Assembly (NCBI GenBank): GCA_011049745.1
Contig: DRHE01000426.1
Coordinates: 1 to 5,305 of the forward strand
DNA from: Spirochaetales bacterium
GTDB lineage: Bacteria > Spirochaetota > Spirochaetia > SZUA-6 > DRHE01
DNA length: 5,305 nt
Reading direction: 5' to 3'
Shown: positions 1-4,811 of the stretch, one piece after another
Layout of the letters: every line of letters starts with the position of its first letter
Position numbering within the stretch: position 1 is the first letter of the stretch
Translations under genes and position numbers: made by a program
The notes under the pieces: generated by a model
Database searches by the model: none
Told to the model about the DNA's origin: nothing
What the model saw: the letters and a program-made list of their open reading frames with translations, nothing else

Positions 1-202
1 CTAAAGCCATCTCGCCGAAGATATCACCCGTGTGAAAAACAATTAATGTTTTAGTTGAAGCTGAGGAAGTGCGTTTTCGAATTTCCACCTCGCCCTCAAT
101 GATAACATACATCTCCTCACCGTGATCACCCTCTTTAAAGATCACCATTTCCGGTTTATAGCTCTTTACATGATTCTCGAAAATGGACTGGTTAATACGC
201 AT
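1..202 (-). CDS. Cyclic nucleotide-binding domain protein, N-terminal part (runs off the window)
   Basis: Partial gene: 67 codons are visible and the rest lies beyond position 1. The translation has the beta-roll pattern of a cNMP-binding (CAP/CRP-like) domain: IFKEGDHGEEMYVIIEGEVEI at about residues 21-41, then HTGDIFGEMAL at 57-67. The latter is the start of the phosphate-binding cassette (FGEMAL), cut just before the Arg that would contact the cyclic phosphate. The ATG at 202 is preceded by a good ribosome binding site (GAGAGGTG, 214-207) at 4 nt spacing. The gene overlaps the end of aroB by 11 bp, so it is probably translated in coupling with it. The domain lies about 20 residues from the N-terminus, so it leads the protein. 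Whether a DNA-binding, kinase, transporter or other output domain follows cannot be seen. A stand-alone cNMP-sensing protein is equally possible. cNMP binding is a family inference. Confidence 0.85.
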   Translation of the reverse strand, partial: MRINQSIFENHVKSYKPEMVIFKEGDHGEEMYVIIEGEVEIRKRTSSASTKTLIVFHTGDIFGEMAL

Positions 203-1235
203 TTTTCACCTCTCGCTTAAGGAAATCCCCGACAACCTTCTTATCAACCGCTAATGCTATAGTATCCTCAATTCCACGTTGTAGAATAAAACGCAAATTT
301 TTCCCCTGTTTCTTTTTATCCGCGTCCATCGCCTGCAGCAGCCCCCGGGCAGAACCTTCCCCTATATCAAGAGAGAAATTATACCCCTTTAACATTGAAT
401 GAACCACTTCAGTATAGGAATTGTCAGTTACCCCCAACCCTTCACCAAGCCTGAGCGCCATAATCAGGCCCCATGCTACGGCTTCACCATGGCTCCACTG
501 CTGCAAGGCGGTCACCGTTTCCAGGGCATGCGCGAAAGTATGTCCCAGGTTCAGTATTGCCCGTTTGCCGCTCTCCTTCAGATCCTGCTCAACAATTTTA
601 CCCTTTACTCTTATACATCTGGCTACTATCTCTTCAAGCAGAGCGGGCTCGGCCGCTATTACTTGTTCTCGTCTTTCCTGCAGCAGGGTGAACAGCTCCG
701 CATCACCAACCATGGCAGTTTTGATAACCTCGGCTAATCCGGATTTAAACTCCCTTGCCGGCAGAGAGGAGAGCAGTGGAATAATGATCCTCACCTCCGA
801 AGCCGGATAAAAAGTACCGGCAATATTCTTAAATTTAAGTATATTTATACCGGTTTTTCCGCCGAATGCCGCATCAACCATGGCCAGCAGGGTTGTGGGT
901 ACCAGGAGCAGGGAACAGCCCCTCATATAAATTGAGGCGCTGAATGCAGTTAAATCGCAAATTACGCCGCCGCCGATTCCCACCATCCGGCCATCCCTGC
1001 CCAGGCCCAACCGTAAAGCTGATTGAATGATCTTATCAGTGTTTTCCCAGCACTTGCTCTGTTCCCCGGCAGGTAAAATTACAGGATTAGGCGCACCTCT
1101 TCCAAAAAGTGAGAAGGTGTTTTCATCAAATACCGTCAGGGTATCCTGTTTTTCCAGCAGCGAAAAATCCAGACTCTCCCGGAAATTGACAGTGGTAGTA
1201 AAATCGGTAAAATGGAATTTCAGAGCACTACTCAT
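192..1235 (-). CDS. aroB: 3-dehydroquinate synthase
   Basis: Second step of the shikimate pathway: NAD- and divalent-metal-dependent cyclisation of DAHP to 3-dehydroquinate, in the cytoplasm. The 347 residues are close to the family's usual ~350-360. Visible motifs are GEQSK (57-61), the NAD-binding stretch GGGVICDLTAF (88-98) with YMRG (103-106), VPTTLLAMVDAAFGGKTGIN (112-131), GLAEVIK (166-172), NLGHTFAHALE (229-239) and HGEAVAWG (249-256). The expected metal ligands are all present: Glu169, His232 and His249. One deviation is Cys93, where many homologues have Gly (GGGV-IG-D); it is conservative in position and unlikely to inactivate. The ATG overlaps the aroA stop as ATGA (1235-1232), and a GGGGAAG ribosome binding site lies 4 nt upstream. 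The 3' end overlaps the cNMP-domain gene. Translational coupling to aroA is inferred. The aroA-aroB order puts steps 6 and 2 of one pathway together. Confidence 0.96.
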   Translation of the reverse strand: MSSALKFHFTDFTTTVNFRESLDFSLLEKQDTLTVFDENTFSLFGRGAPNPVILPAGEQSKCWENTDKIIQSALRLGLGRDGRMVGIGGGVICDLTAFSASIYMRGCSLLLVPTTLLAMVDAAFGGKTGINILKFKNIAGTFYPASEVRIIIPLLSSLPAREFKSGLAEVIKTAMVGDAELFTLLQERREQVIAAEPALLEEIVARCIRVKGKIVEQDLKESGKRAILNLGHTFAHALETVTALQQWSHGEAVAWGLIMALRLGEGLGVTDNSYTEVVHSMLKGYNFSLDIGEGSARGLLQAMDADKKKQGKNLRFILQRGIEDTIALAVDKKVVGDFLKREVKNAY

Positions 1236-2539
1236 TCCACTTCCCCGCCTAAAGCCCGAAATGACGATATAAAATCAGGAAAAGAGACTTCGGCAGCCTC
1301 AATACCGCGCACCACTATTTTATCTCTGACGCCGCTGCTCAAAATAGCTCCAGCCATGGCAATTCTGTGGTCATGACCGGCATCTATTATACCGCTGGCA
1401 AGAGCCTGCCCCCCCTCTATTGTAAAACCATCCTGATCCAGGGTTAACTCAGCCCCAACTGCCCTGACTAACCGGGCAATCGCTTCCAGCCGATCGCTCT
1501 CCTTGTATCGTAATTCACCGGCGCCCTGCACGGTGGTACTGCCGCGGGCAAAGAGCGCTATTACAGCTATTAAAGGGATCTCATCGATAAGATCAGGAAT
1601 CTCACTTTCTCTGATAACCACGCCTTTCAGCTCACCGGGGCGTATCTGGATAGTTCCAACCGGCTCACCGCAATTTACATCCACCTCGAGTATATGGGCT
1701 TCCGCACCCATTTTCCGGATTACTTTAAGAAAGCCGAGCCTGGTGGGGTTAATACCGCAATGGCGGATCAACAGATCCTTCCCGGAAATCAAAGCCCCCG
1801 TAATAAAGAAAGCGGCCGAGGAAATATCCCCCGGTATGGTTATTTCGAAAGGAGGTATTTCTGAACAGGGCTCCAGCTTCAGATATTCTTTCTCCCTCAC
1901 CAGAGGCAGCTCCAGATACTGGAACAACCTTTCCGTATGATCACGGGATTCTATTCTCCCGGAAATAACTGTAGTGCCTGAACATTTCAGAGCCGCCAGC
2001 AGCAGAGCGCTCTTTACCTGGGCTGAGGGAATTTCCAGGTTAAAACTCCGGGCAGTCAATAGCCCCTCACCAGGCAGGAAGGTCAATGGCGCAAATCTGC
2101 CGTTTGAGCGCCCGGCTATGCAGGCGCCCATTTGCCGCAGGGGTTCAATAATACGCCCCATTGGCCTGGCAACCAGTGACCGGTCACCGGAAATCACCGT
2201 ATAAATGGGAAGACCTGCCAGGAGCCCTGCCAAAAGGCGGATCGTTGTACCCGAATTTTCGGCATCCAGCACTCCTGCAGGTTCCCGATAGCCCATAAGC
2301 CCTGCACCGCTGACCTCCATGAGTCTCTCTCCGGACTTACGGCTCTCCTTAAGCACAACACCAAGCTCTTCTAAACAACGTCGTGTTGAGCGGCAGTCGC
2401 CGGTATCCAGAGGATTGTGAATAAGAGTACGGCCTTCAGCTATTGATGATAAAAGAAGAGCACGGTGGGTTAAGGATTTATCAGGCGGCGGAACAAGCTC
2501 ACCACCAAGTCCATTTTTTGCAGAAAAAGTGGAATTCAT
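1232..2539 (-). CDS. aroA: 3-phosphoshikimate 1-carboxyvinyltransferase (EPSP synthase)
   Basis: Condenses shikimate-3-phosphate with phosphoenolpyruvate to EPSP, the sixth shikimate step. At 435 residues it is full length. Motifs are PPDKSLTHRALLL (18-30, Lys21 and Ser22), NSGTTIRLLAGL (95-106), ARPMGRIIEPLRQMGA (124-139), PSAQVKSALLLA (171-182), RDHTE (199-203), NPTR (264-267), PDLIDEIP (315-322), KESDRLE (346-352) and DHRIAMA (390-396). SAQxK, RxHxE and NxTR are the motif set described for class II EPSP synthases. The usual GDK before Ser is PDK here, and Gly97 in NSGT is retained rather than the Ala of the CP4 enzyme, so herbicide tolerance should not be assumed. The ATG at 2539 is the only usable start before the PDKS motif, but no Shine-Dalgarno sequence precedes it. 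A TTGACA box lies just downstream of the sigma stop. The stop overlaps the aroB start. Function is secure; the class assignment is less so. Confidence 0.96.
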   Translation of the reverse strand: MNSTFSAKNGLGGELVPPPDKSLTHRALLLSSIAEGRTLIHNPLDTGDCRSTRRCLEELGVVLKESRKSGERLMEVSGAGLMGYREPAGVLDAENSGTTIRLLAGLLAGLPIYTVISGDRSLVARPMGRIIEPLRQMGACIAGRSNGRFAPLTFLPGEGLLTARSFNLEIPSAQVKSALLLAALKCSGTTVISGRIESRDHTERLFQYLELPLVREKEYLKLEPCSEIPPFEITIPGDISSAAFFITGALISGKDLLIRHCGINPTRLGFLKVIRKMGAEAHILEVDVNCGEPVGTIQIRPGELKGVVIRESEIPDLIDEIPLIAVIALFARGSTTVQGAGELRYKESDRLEAIARLVRAVGAELTLDQDGFTIEGGQALASGIIDAGHDHRIAMAGAILSSGVRDKIVVRGIEAAEVSFPDFISSFRALGGEVE

Positions 2540-2546
2540 AAAAATC

Positions 2547-2574
2547 AGTATGCAATAATAATTATCTTTGTCAA
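2547..2574 (-). promoter_or_regulatory. Candidate internal promoter at aroA
   Basis: An exact TTGACA (2574-2569) begins 1 nt after the sigma stop codon. At 16 bp spacing comes CATACT (2552-2547), a 4/6 match to TATAAT. Transcription would start within a nucleotide or two of the aroA ATG at 2539. No Shine-Dalgarno sequence lies between sigma and aroA, so a leaderless or near-leaderless aroA message is possible. Read-through from the upstream promoter is the alternative. Confidence 0.4.
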
Positions 2575-2575
2575 A

Positions 2576-3535
2576 CTATTGCAGATCAATAAAATCCTTA
2601 AGCTCTTTAACCTGCTTGACATGACGCAGCTTGGAAATTGCTTTTTCCTGGATCTGCCTTACCCTTTCCCTGGTAATACCCAGTGTCCTGCCTGTTTCTT
2701 CGAGGGTGTAAGGTCCTTCACCGGTTAAACCGAAACGTAGCTTGATTATTCTTATCTCCCGTTTATTGAGCCTGCTCAGCACCCGCTCTAAAGTATCCTG
2801 CAGGGCTACGGTAAAGGCCACTTCAAAGGGTTTCTTGGTTGACTCGTCACTGATCATGTCGGAGAGGCTGGTTGCCTGCTCGTCATCAACAGGAGAATCC
2901 AGAGAAACAGTATCCTTGGACAGCTTCATTATGTCTTCTACTTTACCGGGCTTTAGATGCATAAACTCAGCAAGCTCATCATTAGTCGGGTCATGGCCGA
3001 ACTCCTGGGTAAGGTATCTGGCAACATAATAACATTTTTTAATTGTATTGAGCATGTGTATGGGAATACGAATTATCCTGCCCTGATCCGCTAAAGACTT
3101 AATAATTGCCTGCCGTATCCACCAGGTGCCATAGGTTGTAAATCTGCACCCTCTCTTATAGTCAAAACGCCCCACAGCCTCAATCAAACCGATATTCCCT
3201 TCATCAATCAGATCCAGAAGAGATAATCCTCTGTACTGATACTTCTTGGCAATTGCAACTACCAGACGCAGGTTGGAATTGATCATCCTGTTCTTCAGAT
3301 TAGTCAATTTTATTTCCGCGGCATGTTTCTGCTTCTTTAATTTTGTTACCAGTGAAGAAGCATGCCGGTACTTTTTTGACAGAGATTCCAGCAATTCTCT
3401 GGTTTTTGCTATTTCCTCCGCTAATACCCGCTCTTCTTCAGCGGCAAGAAGGGGATAACGTGATATCTGTCTAAGGTAGAGACTTAAAGGATCTGATTCA
3501 CCGATGCACTCACCCAGATCCTGGGAATCGCTCAT
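2576..3535 (-). CDS. Sigma-70 family RNA polymerase sigma factor, group 2 (RpoD/RpoS-like)
   Basis: Promoter-recognition subunit of RNA polymerase. The 319 residues lack region 1.1. Region 1.2 is DPLSLYLRQISRYPLLAAEEE (15-35). Regions 2.1-2.4 span 83-161, with NLRLVVAIAKKY, LLDLIDEGNIGLIEAVGRFDYKRG, then FTTYGTWWIRQAI and IRIPIHM, which read and melt the -10 element. Region 3 follows (162-240). Region 4 has REIRIIKLRFGL (259-270) and the -35 helix-turn-helix YTLEETGRTLGITRERVRQIQEKAISKLR (276-304). A basic, probably helical insert of about 40 residues (43-82) separates regions 1.2 and 2.1. The protein ends soon after region 4 with a short KELKDFIDLQ tail. The upstream NlpD-like gene matches nlpD-rpoS synteny, but the -10 recognition residues look more RpoD-like than those of enterobacterial RpoS, so I give no symbol. 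The ATG at 3535 has no evident ribosome binding site; a short upstream ORF with one overlaps it as ATGA. Family is certain, subgroup inferred. Confidence 0.95.
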   Translation of the reverse strand: MSDSQDLGECIGESDPLSLYLRQISRYPLLAAEEERVLAEEIAKTRELLESLSKKYRHASSLVTKLKKQKHAAEIKLTNLKNRMINSNLRLVVAIAKKYQYRGLSLLDLIDEGNIGLIEAVGRFDYKRGCRFTTYGTWWIRQAIIKSLADQGRIIRIPIHMLNTIKKCYYVARYLTQEFGHDPTNDELAEFMHLKPGKVEDIMKLSKDTVSLDSPVDDEQATSLSDMISDESTKKPFEVAFTVALQDTLERVLSRLNKREIRIIKLRFGLTGEGPYTLEETGRTLGITRERVRQIQEKAISKLRHVKQVKELKDFIDLQ

Positions 3536-3582
3536 AAGCGGTTCACTATCTGCTGAATTGGGTAAACAGCTTTGCCGCTCAA
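3532..3582 (-). CDS. Putative 16-residue leader peptide upstream of the sigma factor
   Basis: Very short reading frame in the nlpD-sigma gap: TTG start at 3582-3580, stop TGA at 3534-3532, product MSGKAVYPIQQIVNRL if TTG is read as Met. A strong Shine-Dalgarno sequence AGGAGA (3593-3588) sits 5 nt before the TTG. It is the only good ribosome binding site in the gap. The stop overlaps the sigma ATG (ATGA), the typical arrangement for translational coupling, and the sigma ATG has no obvious site of its own. The peptide resembles nothing I recognise and may act only by being translated. An alternative is that a single indel hides a longer N-terminus of the sigma factor, because the sigma frame stays open upstream of its ATG to beyond 3600 without a usual start codon. 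The reading frame and site are seen directly; the regulatory role is inferred. Confidence 0.45.
   Translation of the reverse strand: MSGKAVYPIQQIVNRL
3535..3581 (-). promoter_or_regulatory. Possible mRNA hairpin covering the sigma factor start
   Basis: TGAGCGG (3581-3575), beginning inside the leader TTG codon, can pair with CCGCTTA (3541-3535), which ends on the A of the sigma ATG. This gives 7 bp with one G-U pair and a 33-nt loop. A ribosome translating the leader ORF would pass through both arms. The stem is short and the loop long, so stability is uncertain without a folding calculation. Confidence 0.3.
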
Positions 3583-3587
3583 GTTTG

Positions 3588-3593
3588 TCTCCT
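3588..3593 (-). promoter_or_regulatory. Strong ribosome binding site (AGGAGA) for the leader ORF
   Basis: AGGAGA on the minus strand lies 5 nt upstream of a TTG codon and 52 nt upstream of the sigma factor ATG. It is too far away to initiate directly at that ATG, so sigma translation probably depends on a ribosome loaded here. Confidence 0.6.
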
Positions 3594-3615
3594 GTAAACT
3601 GTACTAATAATAGTT

Positions 3616-4380
3616 TCAGCCCCGGGGTGCCTGCCAGGGATCAACGGGTTTTCCATGCTGGTATACCAGAAAGAGTAGTTGGGGGGTGCCTGCGTGAACA
3701 TTCATCCCCAATCGGCCAATCTCCTTTCCCGGTTGAACAGTATCCCCTACAGATACAAGTGTTTTTTCATTCCCCGCGTAAACATATATATATCCCCCCG
3801 GCGACTCTATAAAAACCACTCTGCCAAAACCGCGATAAGGTCCCGCCCACACCACACTGCCGCTTGATATGGAAAAGATCCGGTCGCCGATTCTGCCGCT
3901 GATCACCACCCCCTTGAGTTTTCCCTTGAACTCCTCTTTGGGCCCGGGATGGGGCCATAATGTATCACTTTGCTCAATTCTCTTATTGGCTGCAACCGGA
4001 TCCCGGGGCTTATCAAAATGCTCAGTTTCAGAGTGCGGAATAATAAGCAGAGTACCTACTCGCATCCGGGTATAATCATTAATTTCATTCGACTTGATCA
4101 AATCATCGAGCGATACGTTGTATTTTTTAGCAATACTGTACAGGGTATCGCCCTTGCTCACCAGGTGCATGGAAGGGATCTTTATTTCAGTGCCGACGGG
4201 TACCCGTGAGGGATCCTTTATCTTATTCTCAGTTAAAAGCAGTTCCAGAGACACATTGAATCTTCTGGAGATGGCATAGAGTGTCTCACCTTTTTTCAGT
4301 GTATAAGTGAAATCGTCACCATGAGTGTTTATCAAAGGAAGTAGAAACAGTAATAGTGTAAAAATTATTGCCCGCACCAT
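3616..4380 (-). CDS. NlpD-like secreted protein: signal peptide, two LysM repeats, degenerate LytM (M23-like) domain
   Basis: Probably a periplasmic, peptidoglycan-associated factor. Residues 1-21 (MVRAIIFTLLLFLLPLINTHG) look like a Sec signal peptide. There is no lipobox Cys, so unlike E. coli NlpD it is not evidently a lipoprotein. LysM repeats occupy about 25-69 (YTLKKGETLYAISRRFNVS) and 71-115 (HLVSKGDTLYSIAKKYNVS). Residues about 142-250 form an M23/LytM-like fold: SSGSVVWAGPYRGFGRVVFIE, GYIYVYAGN, VQPGKEIGRLG and GKPVDP. The zinc ligands are missing: no HxxxD before the domain core, YAG where active enzymes have YAHL, and PQLLF where they have PHLHF. It is therefore unlikely to cut peptidoglycan and may activate amidases, as LytM factors NlpD/EnvC do. 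I prefer the ATG at 4380, with GAGG 6 nt upstream, over an in-frame GTG at 4392 that would add MRLS and has no site. The next gene is the sigma factor, matching nlpD-rpoS synteny. Confidence 0.88.
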   Translation of the reverse strand: MVRAIIFTLLLFLLPLINTHGDDFTYTLKKGETLYAISRRFNVSLELLLTENKIKDPSRVPVGTEIKIPSMHLVSKGDTLYSIAKKYNVSLDDLIKSNEINDYTRMRVGTLLIIPHSETEHFDKPRDPVAANKRIEQSDTLWPHPGPKEEFKGKLKGVVISGRIGDRIFSISSGSVVWAGPYRGFGRVVFIESPGGYIYVYAGNEKTLVSVGDTVQPGKEIGRLGMNVHAGTPQLLFLVYQHGKPVDPWQAPRG

Positions 4381-4427
4381 AGAAAGCCTCACTCAATATT
4401 CGGCTGGCACCCCCATAAACTGAAAGC

Positions 4428-4457
4428 ATTCTAACCGGTAAAGGAGCAGCAATACAA
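4428..4457 (-). promoter_or_regulatory. Candidate promoter for the nlpD-like/sigma/aroA/aroB operon
   Basis: On the minus strand TTGTAT (4457-4452) and TAGAAT (4433-4428) are separated by 18 bp. The hexamers match the sigma-70 consensus at 3/6 and 5/6 positions. Transcription would start near 4421, giving a leader of about 40 nt before the ATG at 4380. A second -10-like TATACT (4465-4460) has no well-spaced -35. The call is weak, but this 140-bp gap must hold the operon promoter if the operon starts here. Confidence 0.35.
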
Positions 4458-4478
4458 GCAGTATAACTTTGATGACTC

Positions 4479-4507
4479 TTGACAATAAATGTGTATAACT
4501 TTATATT
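4479..4507 (+). promoter_or_regulatory. Strong sigma-70 promoter for the tRNA genes
   Basis: TTGACA (4479-4484) and TATATT (4502-4507) are separated by exactly 17 bp, matching consensus at 6/6 and 5/6 positions. The expected start is near 4514, 6-8 nt before the mature 5' end of tRNA-Asp at 4521. The AT-rich, divergent gap also carries the promoter region of the minus-strand operon. Confidence 0.8.
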
Positions 4508-4520
4508 ACCCATTATTAAA

Positions 4521-4594
4521 GGGGGCGTAGCGAAGATGGTTATCGCGCCGGCCTGTCAAGCCGGAGACCGCGGGTTCAATCCCCGTCGCTCCCG
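4521..4594 (+). tRNA. tRNA-Asp (anticodon GUC)
   Basis: It folds as a complete cloverleaf. The acceptor is GGGGGCG with CGCTCCC (one G-U pair). The D stem is GCGA/TCGC. The anticodon stem is CCGGC/GCCGG around the loop CTGTCAA, so the anticodon is GUC (4555-4557). There is a 5-nt variable loop, and the T arm GCGGG-TTCAATC-CCCGT follows. The discriminator is G, as expected for tRNA-Asp. The CCA end is not encoded, so it must be added by nucleotidyltransferase. A strong promoter lies directly upstream. Confidence 0.97.
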
Positions 4595-4599
4595 ATCCA

Positions 4600-4621
4600 C
4601 CCTCCGATCGGGGGGTTTTTT
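4600..4621 (+). terminator. Hairpin with T-run between the two tRNA genes (intrinsic-terminator-like)
   Basis: CCCTCC (4600-4605), loop GATC and GGGGGG (4610-4615) form a 6-bp GC-rich stem with one U-G pair, followed directly by six T (4616-4621). By the usual criteria this is an intrinsic terminator. It ends 2 nt before tRNA-Pro, so termination here would have to be partial, or tRNA-Pro must be transcribed from a promoter I cannot identify inside tRNA-Asp. It could instead mark a processing site. Confidence 0.6.
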
Positions 4622-4623
4622 AT

Positions 4624-4696
4624 CGGGCTGTAGCGCAGTGGCTAGCGCGCTCGGTTCGGGACCGAGAGGCCGGGAGTTCAAGTCTCCCCAGCCCGA
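4624..4696 (+). tRNA. tRNA-Pro (anticodon CGG)
   Basis: Complete cloverleaf. The acceptor is CGGGCTG with CAGCCCG, including the C1-G72 pair characteristic of bacterial tRNA-Pro. The D stem is GCGC/GCGC. The anticodon stem is CTCGG/CCGAG around loop TTCGGGA, so the anticodon is CGG (4657-4659), reading CCG. The T arm is GGGAG-TTCAAGT-CTCCC and the discriminator is A. CCA is not encoded. It lies 29 nt after tRNA-Asp on the same strand. An integrase gene starts about 115 bp downstream in the same orientation, so the 3' half of this tRNA is the probable attachment site of the element. Confidence 0.97.
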
Positions 4697-4710
4697 ATAT
4701 TAAGTCATTA

Positions 4711-4746
4711 TTGGCTAAGGAATTATTACATCATTAGCTGAGCCAA
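4711..4746. repeat. Small inverted repeat downstream of tRNA-Pro
   Basis: TTGGCT (4711-4716) and AGCCAA (4741-4746) are exact inverted copies, with a second CTAA/TTAG pair (4715-4718, 4734-4737) between them. No T-run follows, so it is not a classical terminator. A further AGCCAA copy occurs at 4759-4764. It may belong to the attachment region of the element or be chance. Confidence 0.3.
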
Positions 4747-4751
4747 CCAAT

Positions 4752-4780
4752 TTGAAACAGCCAATGTGACCAGTTATGTG
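4752..4780 (+). promoter_or_regulatory. Candidate integrase promoter
   Basis: TTGAAA (4752-4757) matches the -35 consensus at 5/6 positions. TATGTG (4775-4780) is 17 bp away and matches the -10 at only 3/6. A start near 4787 would leave about 25 nt, including the AGGGAG ribosome binding site, before the integrase ATG. The direct repeats at 4764-4784 fall across it. Confidence 0.3.
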
Positions 4781-4784
4781 ACCA
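4764..4784 (+). repeat. Two direct 9-bp repeats (ATGTGACCA) with 12-bp period
   Basis: ATGTGACCA occurs exactly at 4764-4772 and 4776-4784, separated by GTT. It lies between tRNA-Pro and the integrase start, where arm-type integrase sites, excisionase sites or repressor operators are commonly found. The repeat identity is seen directly; the binding role is inferred. Confidence 0.5.
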
Positions 4785-4811
4785 AGTCGTTTTCCTGGGA
4801 AGGGAGAAGCG

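Noticed and set aside
608..620. CTCTTATACATCT inside aroB resembles the Nextera mosaic end
   Set aside because: It lacks two bases of the adapter and translates as the conserved CIRVKGK stretch of AroB in an unbroken frame, so it is a chance match.
399..2204. Several plus-strand open frames opposite aroA and aroB, plus others opposite the sigma and NlpD-like genes
   Set aside because: Each is antisense to a well-conserved gene, and the translations lack domain motifs; they are shadows of the real coding frames.
2540..2578. Sigma factor and aroA share a frame, separated only by a TAG and 12 open codons, hinting at a read-through fusion
   Set aside because: Both proteins are complete at this junction, the 12 codons encode no recognisable linker, and there is a promoter-like TTGACA there. 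An open 36-bp stretch is expected by chance.
4381..4392. GTG at 4392 as the start of the NlpD-like protein
   Set aside because: It has no ribosome binding site at normal spacing, whereas the ATG at 4380 has GAGG 6 nt upstream and gives a cleaner signal peptide. The alternative adds only four residues.
4479..4703. Open frame on the plus strand through both tRNA genes
   Set aside because: It is made almost entirely of tRNA and promoter sequence and has no protein-like features.
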